A DNA stretch of 64,000 nucleotides from Micavibrio sp. (GTDB lineage: Bacteria > Pseudomonadota > Alphaproteobacteria > Micavibrionales > UBA2020): the NCBI GenBank assembly GCA_028283745.1, contig JAPWJZ010000009.1, positions 248,001 to 312,000 of the forward strand. The letters are read 5' to 3'. Numbering within the stretch: position 1 is the stretch's first letter; each line of letters opens with the position of its first letter. Of this stretch, positions 18,983-27,546 are shown one piece after another. The translations under genes were made by a program, and so were the position numbers. The notes under the pieces were generated by a model that was given only the letters and a program-made list of their open reading frames with translations, had not been told where the DNA came from and searched no databases.

Positions 18983-19789
18983 ATGACGACGAAAACGGAT
19001 AACCCCTCGAACCACGTAAAGGGGCAAGGCCCCCAGCCCGCGCAAAAACTTTTCGCGGTTGCGTCCGGCAAGGGCGGCGTTGGCAAAACATGGTTTTCCA
19101 TTACCCTCAGCCATGCGCTGGCGCTGCAGGGGAAAAAAGTTCTGCTGTTTGACGGCGACCTTGGCCTTGCCAACGTTGACGTCCAGCTGGGGTTGATGGC
19201 GAAGCGCGACTTGAATGATGTCATCGAGGGTAATATCTCAATGGAGCATGTGATCGAGCATTATGAGGCGGGCGGTTTTGACGTTGTCGCCGGCCGCTCC
19301 GGCGCAGGCTCCCTTGCCGCCCTGCCCGCCCCGCGCCTGACCGAGATCATCGAACAAATTCGCGGGCAGCTGGGCAAATATGACGCCGTCATCATCGACC
19401 TTGGCGCAGGCATTGACCGCACCGTGCGCTTCATGGCGGCTTCCGCCGATACCACGTTTGTGGTGACCACGGATGAACCGACCGCGCTCACCGATGCTTA
19501 CGCCTTCATCAAGCTCAGCCATGCGGCGGGCCACAGCGACAACTTGCAGGTCGTCGTCAACATGACCGGCAGCACCAAGGAAGGCGAAGGCACCTACGCG
19601 ACACTTTTGAAGGCCTGCAAAAACTTCCTCAAAATTTCACCGCCGCTGATGGGCACCATTCGCGCCGACAAGCGCGTGCGCGATGCTATTCGTGCGCAGG
19701 GGCCGTTCCTGACGCGCTTCCCCAATACCGACACCGCGGCGGACATTGAAAAAATCGCGGCGCGTGTCACGGCAGATATTTTGAAATAG
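18983..19789 (+). CDS. flhG: MinD/ParA-type ATPase FlhG
   Basis: VASGKGGVGKTWFSITLSHALALQGKKVLLFDGDLGLANVDVQLGL; follows flhF. Confidence 0.88.
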   Translation: MTTKTDNPSNHVKGQGPQPAQKLFAVASGKGGVGKTWFSITLSHALALQGKKVLLFDGDLGLANVDVQLGLMAKRDLNDVIEGNISMEHVIEHYEAGGFDVVAGRSGAGSLAALPAPRLTEIIEQIRGQLGKYDAVIIDLGAGIDRTVRFMAASADTTFVVTTDEPTALTDAYAFIKLSHAAGHSDNLQVVVNMTGSTKEGEGTYATLLKACKNFLKISPPLMGTIRADKRVRDAIRAQGPFLTRFPNTDTAADIEKIAARVTADILK

Positions 19790-19808
19790 AAAAACAAGGC
19801 GCGCGGCT

Positions 19809-22007
19809 ATGAGCGATTCAAAAATCACGCCCGTCGCCTCCACCCCCGTTTCCGGCGCGGTTGCAACGCCTGCGTCCCGCGGCGGTACGTCGTCCGGCCT
19901 TAGTGATGCTTTGCTTTCCGCCGCCAGCGTCACGGCGGCACCAGATGGGCTTTCGAACCCCGCGCAGGCGCTGCAGCTGGAAGGGCGCGTTGTCGCCAGC
20001 AACCCCGCCACCGGCGAAACCCGCATTGCCACGCCCGCGGGGGACATTACCGTTAAAACACCAAACCCGCTGCCGCCGGACACGCAGGTTTCGGTCGAGC
20101 TATACATGAAGAACCGGCAGATGCTGGCGAATATTACGCTGCTGCGGGCCGAAAATACACGGCCCGCACCGCCCCCGCAGGCAGCGCCGCCCGACACCAG
20201 CAACCCCGTACCGCCCACAACCGCAACAGCGCCGCCGCCGCAACCGCCGCTGAAAGGGGGGGATACGGTCACCGCCATCCGCATTCCGCCCGATACGCCG
20301 GCGCCGGAACCGCAGCAGCGGGACAATACCGCCCTGCTGGCCCGCGCGGCTGCAATTATCGAGCATCTGGATATCGGCGACCTGCCGCGCCTGCCGCAAC
20401 CCTTGCCGCTGCCCGCCGCAACGCTGGTAAAAATTGCGACGGCGCAAAACGTTTTTCAGGCCCTGCAGCAATTACCGCCCGACCAGCAGCAGCAGGTGCT
20501 GGATTATATTGCCAGCCGCGATGTTGCCGCAAAAATTCAGGATATTATTCCGCCGCAACTGCTGGCGCGCGCGACCAGCGCCAACCTTGCGCAAATCATT
20601 CCGCCAGCAACAGCGCCGGCAGCGCAGGGACAACCTCCTGTCGCGCCCACACCTGCATCGCAAGCGACGGCGGCCTCCGTCGCACCGCCGCCACCCGGCA
20701 GCGCGCCCGCAACGGGCACGCAAACAACTGCTGCACCGCCGCCCGCGCCCGCCGCCGAAAATATCGACAATAACCTGCTGGATATCGTCAAAGCGCAAAT
20801 CAGCGCGAAGTTGACGCAGGAAACACTGCAACAGCCCGCCGCCGACGCGCCGACGCGTCCCGCCGTGCAACCCGCCCTTTCCGCCCTGCGCGGTTTGCTG
20901 CCGCTGTTCGAAACGCTGCAGGCGCAAACGCGCGGCACGCCCATAGCAGCAGACCCGAACGCCGCACAGAGCATGGCATCAACGACGCTTTCGGGCCTGC
21001 CTGCCGCAAATACGCAAGGCAACCCCTTTGCCAGCCAGATGCCGCAGAATGTGTACCAGCTGAAAATCGTTTCCATTCTGCCGCCCGGCGCAAATGCGCC
21101 TGCCCTGCCTGTACCTGCGGCGGCGGAGGGCGAAACGCCGGTGATGCAGGCGACGGTGGAATCCATCACCAAAAGCGGCTTCCCCGTGCTGCGGGCGGGC
21201 GATGAAGTTTTTGTCTTAAAGAATACCGGCCCCATTGCCGTTGGCAGCACCGTGACGTTTGATGCGCTGGCCCTGTCAGGCCGCGATATGATGGATGCGC
21301 TGCACCCCGCCACCGGCGCCGGCACGCCCGGCAAGGCCGATAATTTTTTGCCGCTGCTGTCGGATGACTGGCCCGCCCTGCAGGAAAGCCTGCAAACGCT
21401 GAATGCCGCAGGGGCGGATGCCGCGATGCGCAATACGCTGCCAACGCCCGGCGCGCGCATGGTGCCAACGACGCTGTTCTTCCTTGCCGCCCTGCGCATG
21501 GGGGATATTCAAGCCTGGCTTGGCGAAAGCGCGCTGCAGGGACTGAAACAATCCGGCAAGCAGGCCTTGGTGGACAGATTAACGGGTGATTTTGGCCGCA
21601 TTGCCGCGCAATCGAAAGAAACGGTCAGCGGCGACTGGCGCGGCATTTCACTGCCGCTGCTGCATGACGACCAGATCAGCCAGATGCAGCTATTCCTGCG
21701 CCGCCATATGCCGGATGACAAAGACGCCGATAAGGGCACGGAAGACCGCGGCGTGACCACGCGTTTCCTGCTGAACCTGCATATGTCGCGCATGGGCGAT
21801 ATGCAGCTGGACGGGTTGATGCACAAGAAACGCTTTGATTTGATTTTGCGCACCGCCGATGCCCTGCCCTTTAATATGCGCCAGGATTTAATGCAGGGCT
21901 TCGCCAAGGGCCTTGCCGAAAGCGGCACCGAAGGCGGCATGAGCTTCCAGACAAAATCGCAAGGCTGGGTAACGATAGATTTGCCGCACCAGGGCACGCT
22001 GGCGTAA
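19809..22007 (+). CDS. Large Pro/Ala/Gln-rich FliK-like protein of the flagellar cluster
   Basis: N-term ALQLEGRVVASNPATGETRIATPAGDITVKT; long P/A/Q-rich middle; C-terminal domain MSRMGDMQLDGLMHKKRFDLILRTADALPFNMRQDLMQGFAKGLAESGTEGGMSFQ. Confidence 0.45.
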   Translation: MSDSKITPVASTPVSGAVATPASRGGTSSGLSDALLSAASVTAAPDGLSNPAQALQLEGRVVASNPATGETRIATPAGDITVKTPNPLPPDTQVSVELYMKNRQMLANITLLRAENTRPAPPPQAAPPDTSNPVPPTTATAPPPQPPLKGGDTVTAIRIPPDTPAPEPQQRDNTALLARAAAIIEHLDIGDLPRLPQPLPLPAATLVKIATAQNVFQALQQLPPDQQQQVLDYIASRDVAAKIQDIIPPQLLARATSANLAQIIPPATAPAAQGQPPVAPTPASQATAASVAPPPPGSAPATGTQTTAAPPPAPAAENIDNNLLDIVKAQISAKLTQETLQQPAADAPTRPAVQPALSALRGLLPLFETLQAQTRGTPIAADPNAAQSMASTTLSGLPAANTQGNPFASQMPQNVYQLKIVSILPPGANAPALPVPAAAEGETPVMQATVESITKSGFPVLRAGDEVFVLKNTGPIAVGSTVTFDALALSGRDMMDALHPATGAGTPGKADNFLPLLSDDWPALQESLQTLNAAGADAAMRNTLPTPGARMVPTTLFFLAALRMGDIQAWLGESALQGLKQSGKQALVDRLTGDFGRIAAQSKETVSGDWRGISLPLLHDDQISQMQLFLRRHMPDDKDADKGTEDRGVTTRFLLNLHMSRMGDMQLDGLMHKKRFDLILRTADALPFNMRQDLMQGFAKGLAESGTEGGMSFQTKSQGWVTIDLPHQGTLA

Positions 22008-22014
22008 AGCCCGG

Positions 22015-22437
22015 CTATTCGTCCTGCTTGCGGCGGCGAAATCCTTCAAGCGCAATCGCGTCAAAGGCTTCATTTTCCTTGATTAGCTGTTCTTCACGTT
22101 CCAGCCGGTCACGCTCATCCTGTGTCATTTCATATTTTTTAAGTTCGCTGAAGCTTTCCATCAGGTCGTCTTTGGCTTTTTCAACCTTGATGTCGAGGAT
22201 GCCGGCGGCCTGCTGCAGCTCCTCGCGTTTTTTCTGCACCTTTTCGGCGTAGCGCGGGAAGGTATAGTGAATATCATCCACGGCGGATGCCGCTTCTTTT
22301 TCGCGGTTGAATTCGGCTTCCAGCTGCTGGCGTTTTTGTTCCAGCAAGGCAAGCTCGTTATACAGCTCATTCAGCGCACGGCGTTTTTCATCCAGCTCGT
22401 GTTTGTGCAGGCGGATAAGGACGGAAAGATCGGCCAT
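22015..22437 (-). CDS. fliJ: Flagellar FliJ-like protein
   Basis: Coiled-coil 140 aa protein directly downstream of fliI (same strand): LIRLHKHELDEKRRALNELYNELALLEQKRQQLEAEF. Confidence 0.75.
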   Translation of the reverse strand: MADLSVLIRLHKHELDEKRRALNELYNELALLEQKRQQLEAEFNREKEAASAVDDIHYTFPRYAEKVQKKREELQQAAGILDIKVEKAKDDLMESFSELKKYEMTQDERDRLEREEQLIKENEAFDAIALEGFRRRKQDE

Positions 22438-22449
22438 GCGTCACCTTTA

Positions 22450-23841
22450 TTATTTGGTGCCGCGCACGGCTTGTGACGGCGTGCGCGGGGCCCCGCCGGC
22501 GGGGGCCGGCATGCCAAGCACCTGCGCCAGCATTTGATAACCTTCATCGAGCGAGGTTTTTTCCTTCGGCCGCTGCGCCAGAAACGCTTCAATGCGCGGG
22601 TAAATCAAAATCGCTTCATCCACCTTCGGGTCCGCACCCTTGCGGTAGGCGCCAAGGCGGATAAGCTCCGCCATGTCTTCATACGTCGACATAATTTCCT
22701 TGCCGCGGCGCACAAGGTCCGCCTGTTCGGGCGTCAGGCAGCGCGGCATCGAGCGCGAAACGCTGCGCAGAATATTGATTGCGGGGTAGCGCCCGCGGTC
22801 GGCAATGGCGCGCTCCAGCACCACGTGACCGTCGATGATGCCGCGCACGGCATCTGAAATCGGCTCGTTATGATCGTCCCCTTCGACGAGGACGGAGAAA
22901 TAGGCGGTAATGTCGCCCTTGCCCTTTACGCCCGGCCCCGCGCGCTCCAGCAGCTTCGCGAGTTCGGAAAACGTCGTGGGCGGGTAGCCTTTGCTGGTCG
23001 GCGGTTCTCCCGCCGAAAGGCCAATTTCACGCTGCGCCATGGCAAAGCGCGTCACGCTGTCCATCATGCACAGCACTTGCTTGTTCTGGTCGCGGAAATA
23101 TTCCGCCACCGCCAGCGTCAAATACGCGGCCTGCCGTCGCATCAGCGGTGATTCATCCGACGTTGACACGATGACGACGCTGCGCGCCAGACCTTCCGCG
23201 CCAAGGTCGTCTTCAAGAAATTCCTGCACCTCGCGTCCACGTTCACCAATCAGCCCGATCACGGAAACTTCGGCTTCGGTATAACGCGCCAGCATCGACA
23301 TCATCACAGATTTACCAACACCGGAGCCCGCGAAGATGCCCATGCGCTGCCCGCGCGTGGTGGAAAGGAAGCAGTTGATGGCGCGCACGCCAAGGTCAAG
23401 CTTATCGCCAAGGCGCTTGCGGTCGTGCGCGGCTGGCGGGCGGTTGCGCAGCAGCATATGTTCTTCACCCTGCAGCAGGGGGCCCTTGCCGTCGATCGGT
23501 TCGCCGAAGGCGTTGATGACGCGGCCAAGCCAGCTCATGCTCGGATAGACGGCGGGCTGCGCAGGCGCCACTTCAGCGCGGCAGCCAAGGCCCACGCGAT
23601 CAAGCGGTTTGAAGGGCATGACCAGCGCATGGCCTTCACGGAAGCCGACAACTTCGCACGGAATAGGGTCTGCGCCGCGCGGGCGCAAATTGCAGCGGTC
23701 GCCAATGGCAAGCTCCATTTCCACGCCGCCGATTTCGACCAGCATGCCGAGGATTTTGGTGACCCTGCCGAAAAGCTGGTAATTGGCAAGTTCGCCAATG
23801 CTATCGGTTAAGTTTTCGATAAAATTATGGCCCGAATTCAT
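22450..23841 (-). CDS. fliI: Flagellum-specific ATPase FliI
   Basis: [53 protein letters not shown]; internal ATG MNSGHNF preferred. Confidence 0.96.
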   Translation of the reverse strand: MNSGHNFIENLTDSIGELANYQLFGRVTKILGMLVEIGGVEMELAIGDRCNLRPRGADPIPCEVVGFREGHALVMPFKPLDRVGLGCRAEVAPAQPAVYPSMSWLGRVINAFGEPIDGKGPLLQGEEHMLLRNRPPAAHDRKRLGDKLDLGVRAINCFLSTTRGQRMGIFAGSGVGKSVMMSMLARYTEAEVSVIGLIGERGREVQEFLEDDLGAEGLARSVVIVSTSDESPLMRRQAAYLTLAVAEYFRDQNKQVLCMMDSVTRFAMAQREIGLSAGEPPTSKGYPPTTFSELAKLLERAGPGVKGKGDITAYFSVLVEGDDHNEPISDAVRGIIDGHVVLERAIADRGRYPAINILRSVSRSMPRCLTPEQADLVRRGKEIMSTYEDMAELIRLGAYRKGADPKVDEAILIYPRIEAFLAQRPKEKTSLDEGYQMLAQVLGMPAPAGGAPRTPSQAVRGTK

Positions 23842-23958
23842 GTGCCTTCCCCTGCTTCCCACTACATTATCGCATATTTCGGGTAGAAGAATGAATCTGA
23901 TTTATCTTTGAAAATATTGGTCTTTTTTTGCCATAGGACTGAAATAGTCCAACTATTT

Positions 23959-23987
23959 TTAACCTTTATTAACAATCATGTTATACT
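23959..23987 (+). promoter_or_regulatory. Candidate ctrA promoter with TTAACC..TTAAC box over -35
   Basis: TTAACC-17 bp-TATACT; TTAACC-TTTA-TTAAC is CtrA-like but spaced N6 rather than N7. Confidence 0.4.
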
Positions 23988-24077
23988 GTAAGGGAGAGTT
24001 AAAGACTGATTCAGCTACACTAAGCATTGATTAACTGGGTAACCACTCAAAGGGCTTAAAAAAGGGGAATTGGCGCT

Positions 24078-24785
24078 ATGCGGGTTTTGCTTATTGAAGA
24101 CGATCAATCCACAGCAAAAAGCATCGAACTGATGCTGAAGTCTGACGGCTATGTCGTCGATACGACCGATATGGGCGAAGACGGCCTTGAAATCGGCAAG
24201 CTGTATGAATACGACATCATCATTCTCGACCTGATGCTGCCGGACCTTGACGGTTACGAGGTGCTAAAGCGCCTGCGCGCCGCGAAGGTTGAAACGCCGA
24301 TTCTCATCCTCTCCGGCCTGTCGGAGCTGGATAGCAAGCTGAAAGGCCTCGGCTTCGGCGCGGACGATTATTTGACGAAACCTTTCGACAAGCGCGAGCT
24401 GATGGCGCGTATTCAGGCCATCGTCCGCCGTTCCAAGGGGCATTCGCAAAGCATCATCAAAACCGGCCCCATCCAGGTCAACCTGGATGCACGCACGGTT
24501 GAAGTGGATTCCAAACAGCTCCACCTCACTTCCAAGGAATACGGCATTATCGAACTTCTTTCCCTGCGCAAAGGCTCGACGCTGACGAAGGAAATGTTCC
24601 TCAACCACCTTTACGGCGGTATGGACGAACCTGAAGTCAAAATCATCGACGTCTTTATCTGCAAACTGCGCAAAAAGATCGAGAAAATCACGCCCGACGG
24701 CGGCGGTTGCATCGAAACCGTCTGGGGCCGCGGCTATGTGCTGCGCGACCCGACCGGCGCCGTGAAGGAAAGCGCCAACGCTTAA
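24078..24785 (+). CDS. ctrA: Cell-cycle response regulator CtrA
   Basis: [106 protein letters not shown]. Confidence 0.95.
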   Translation: MRVLLIEDDQSTAKSIELMLKSDGYVVDTTDMGEDGLEIGKLYEYDIIILDLMLPDLDGYEVLKRLRAAKVETPILILSGLSELDSKLKGLGFGADDYLTKPFDKRELMARIQAIVRRSKGHSQSIIKTGPIQVNLDARTVEVDSKQLHLTSKEYGIIELLSLRKGSTLTKEMFLNHLYGGMDEPEVKIIDVFICKLRKKIEKITPDGGGCIETVWGRGYVLRDPTGAVKESANA

Positions 24786-24800
24786 TCTTCTAAAGAATAA

Positions 24801-24834
24801 AAAAACGGCGGGCATTAAACCCCGCCGTTTTTTT
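24801..24834. terminator. Bidirectional-type terminator between ctrA and cheR
   Basis: AAAAACGGCGGG-cattaaa-CCCCGCCGTTTTTTT inverted repeat between convergent genes. Confidence 0.8.
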
Positions 24835-25651
24835 ATGCCTCCGCTAAAATGTAAGCGCCCGCCCCGCCCGGCATGGGGCGGAAATGGTCGCTGAGGCCCA
24901 TGACTGTTTCCGCGCCGCCTAAAAACAGCGCGCCATCCCGCCGCAGCGCCCCCTGCAGGGACTGAAGCACGCGGCGTTTATCCGCTGCATCGAAATAAAT
25001 CATGACGTTGCGGCAAAAAATAAAGTCAAACACGCCAAGGCCGTAGGTGCCCGCCAGCAGGTTGCGGCGCAGGAAGCGTACGTGCGCTTTTATATCGGGC
25101 TTTACCACATACCTTTCGCCGTCCTTGGTGAAGTGCCGCACCAGCAAGGCGGCGGGCAGGCCGCGCTGTATCTCGAACTGCGAATAGCTGCCGGCACGTG
25201 CGACATTCAGAATATCTTCCGATATGTCAGATGCCTCGATTTCAAACCGCCAGCCCTGCAGCAGCGGGTGGTTTTTAAGCAGCATGGCGATCGAATACGG
25301 TTCCTGCCCGCTGGCACAGGCGGCGGACCAGATCCGTAAATATTTTTCCCGCCCGCGCGCCGCGGCAAGGGCGGGAATAACCTTGTCGCGCAACGTGTCA
25401 AACGGCGTCATGTCGCGAAAGAACGAGGTTTCGCAAGTTGCCATCGCCTCCACCACATCGCGCAGCAATAACGCCGTGCCACCCCCGCGCAGACGGTGGG
25501 CCAGCCCTGCAATACCGTCAAGCGCATGACGGTTGACGACAGGCTGCAGCCGGGATTCCAGCAGGTAAGTTTTATCCGCCGTCAGCGACAGGCCGGATTC
25601 ACGTTTTAGCAAATCGGCAAAAAAACGGAAATCCTGCGGGTGAAGGTTCAT
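24833..25651 (-). CDS. cheR: Chemotaxis protein methyltransferase CheR
   Basis: FRIWSAACASGQEPYSIAM-type motif (LRIWSAACASGQEPYSIAMLL), FDFIFCRNVMIYFD; ATGA overlap with cheB. Confidence 0.93.
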   Translation of the reverse strand: MNLHPQDFRFFADLLKRESGLSLTADKTYLLESRLQPVVNRHALDGIAGLAHRLRGGGTALLLRDVVEAMATCETSFFRDMTPFDTLRDKVIPALAAARGREKYLRIWSAACASGQEPYSIAMLLKNHPLLQGWRFEIEASDISEDILNVARAGSYSQFEIQRGLPAALLVRHFTKDGERYVVKPDIKAHVRFLRRNLLAGTYGLGVFDFIFCRNVMIYFDAADKRRVLQSLQGALRRDGALFLGGAETVMGLSDHFRPMPGGAGAYILAEA

Positions 25652-26736
25652 GGCGCACCGCCCGTGTAGCGGCGCAGCAGTGCGGGCATTTCCGCCAGCG
25701 GCAATACGTCCGTGCAAAGCCCCGCTCCGGCAACAGCGCCCGGCATGCCCCAGACGATGCTGGATTGTTTATCCTGTGCCACAACCGGCGCGCCCAGGGC
25801 ATGCAGGGCGCGGCACCCCGCCAACCCGTCTGCGCCCATTCCCGTCAGCACCAGCGTCAAAACACGCGGGCCGTAGGCAGCAGCAAGGCTGCGCAGCATG
25901 GTATCCGCCGCCGGCCGGCAGAAATTTTCCGGCGGCTGGCGGCCAAGCGTTATTGTTTTACTGCCTGCCACCACCCGCACCAGCAAATGGTAATCACCGG
26001 GGGCAATGTAAATGCGGCCGCTACGCACGCCCTCCCCCTCCACTGCCTCATGGCAGGCAAGGCCGGAAACAGCCGCAATATTTTCGGCCAGTACAGTGGT
26101 AAAGGTGGCAGGCATATGCTGTGTAATAAACACCGGCACGGGCAACGGGCCGGAAAGCCCCGCAAAAAGCGTTAGCAAAGCCTGCGGCCCGCCGGTGGAA
26201 CTGCAAATGGCCACAGCTTCGACACGCCCCGTATATGCGGGCGCCGAAGCCGTTTTTTCATCAATAGCTTGGTCAAGATGTGCCGTCGCCGCGCCGATAT
26301 TGCCAAGGCTTTTTACCTTCGCCAGCAGCGCGGCGCGAAACCCTTCGCCGGGCAAGGCGATATCCTGCGCTGCCATTTCCTGCGCTGTGGGTTTTGCCAT
26401 TACCTCCGCCGCGCCCATTCGAAGGCAGGTCAGCGCCAGCGCCGCATTTTCGCGCGTGCGGGTGGAAGCGATGATAACGGGCAAGCCCGGCTGCCGCTCG
26501 AGCATCAAGGGCAGCGCCGTCAGGCCATCCATCACGGGCATGTCGATGTCGAGAATGGCGACATCCGGCGGCGTCAGCATCATTTCCTTTAAAGCCTGCC
26601 TGCCATCCGGCGCGGCGATGATGACGCGAATGGCGGGATCTTCCTCCAGGAACCGCGTTAAAAAACCACGCACGACGCTGGAATCATCCACCACCATCAC
26701 GCGTAAAACCGCCGGTATTTCGGGCGCCGCAACCAT
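25648..26736 (-). CDS. cheB: Chemotaxis methylesterase CheB (start uncertain)
   Basis: Receiver VMVVDDSSVVRG; AICSSTGGPQALLTLF; ITQHMPATFT; LTGMGADG. Confidence 0.94.
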   Translation of the reverse strand: MVAAPEIPAVLRVMVVDDSSVVRGFLTRFLEEDPAIRVIIAAPDGRQALKEMMLTPPDVAILDIDMPVMDGLTALPLMLERQPGLPVIIASTRTRENAALALTCLRMGAAEVMAKPTAQEMAAQDIALPGEGFRAALLAKVKSLGNIGAATAHLDQAIDEKTASAPAYTGRVEAVAICSSTGGPQALLTLFAGLSGPLPVPVFITQHMPATFTTVLAENIAAVSGLACHEAVEGEGVRSGRIYIAPGDYHLLVRVVAGSKTITLGRQPPENFCRPAADTMLRSLAAAYGPRVLTLVLTGMGADGLAGCRALHALGAPVVAQDKQSSIVWGMPGAVAGAGLCTDVLPLAEMPALLRRYTGGAP

Positions 26737-26737
26737 G

Positions 26738-27103
26738 CTACAGCACGCCAATCTGCCGCAGCTTGCCCTTCAGGGTTTCACGGTCAAATGGCTTCATCAG
26801 GTATTCATCAGCCCCCGCAGCCAACGCTTCAGCCACCTGATCTATTTCGTTTTGCGTGGTGCAAAAAATGACTTTCACAGCGGGGCCACCAGCCCGCGCC
26901 CGCAGGGCACGCACGCACGCAAGCCCATCCATCACGGGCATGTTCCAGTCCAGCAACATAACGTCCGGCATCGTTATATCGCAGGCGGCCAGCGCTTCCG
27001 CGCCATCAAAGGCAACGCGGCAGTCAAGACCAATGTCTTTTGCCATTTGCGTTGCGACCTTACGCACAATTGCACTGTCGTCGACGATAAGACAGGTGGT
27101 CAT
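26738..27103 (-). CDS. cheY: Chemotaxis response regulator CheY
   Basis: CLIVDDSAIVRKVA...DVMLLDWNMPVMDG...GADEYLMKPFDRETL. Confidence 0.92.
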   Translation of the reverse strand: MTTCLIVDDSAIVRKVATQMAKDIGLDCRVAFDGAEALAACDITMPDVMLLDWNMPVMDGLACVRALRARAGGPAVKVIFCTTQNEIDQVAEALAAGADEYLMKPFDRETLKGKLRQIGVL

Positions 27104-27546
27104 GAAGCAGCCTCCAGCCCTTGTTCTTCCAGCAAGCCAGTTAAATCCAGCAATGCAAACGTATCATTGCCTTGGGTAACGACGCCGCTGACGATCGTTT
27201 TCCAGGCCATCGTTAAGTGCCGTGGCGGCGGTGTGAGGGCGGCGGCGTTCAGGTGAATAACAGCATCCACAGCGTCAACGCCAAGGCAATATAAATCGCC
27301 TTTGTATTCCGCCACGATGTGGGCGGGTGCACCCTGCTGTTCTTCCGGCAACCCAAGGTGCCGCCGCAGGCTGATGATTGCCGCGATGCGCCCGCGCAAA
27401 TGCGTAATGCCCACAACAGCCGCAGGCGCAAGCGCCGCGCGTGACACATCCGGCAACCGCTGCACAACACCCTGCACCATGCTCACGGGCAGGCAGCAGC
27501 TTTGGTCATCCATGCGGAAACTTAAATAGGCATCAGCCCCCTGCAT
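27100..27546 (-). CDS. cheW: CheW-type coupling protein
   Basis: YLSFRMDDQSCCLPVSMVQGVVQ...VVGITHLRGRIAAIISLRRHLGL; overlaps the cheA 3' end. Confidence 0.85.
   Translation of the reverse strand: MQGADAYLSFRMDDQSCCLPVSMVQGVVQRLPDVSRAALAPAAVVGITHLRGRIAAIISLRRHLGLPEEQQGAPAHIVAEYKGDLYCLGVDAVDAVIHLNAAALTPPPRHLTMAWKTIVSGVVTQGNDTFALLDLTGLLEEQGLEAAS

Noticed and set aside
17423-19114. 563 aa minus-strand ORF opposite flhA/flhF
   Set aside because: Spans two well-supported genes in antisense; no coherent domain
20100-20800. Possible repeat/CRISPR-like periodicity in the Pro/Ala/Gln-rich region of the second FliK-like gene
   Set aside because: Low-complexity coding repeats, no regular repeat-spacer structure
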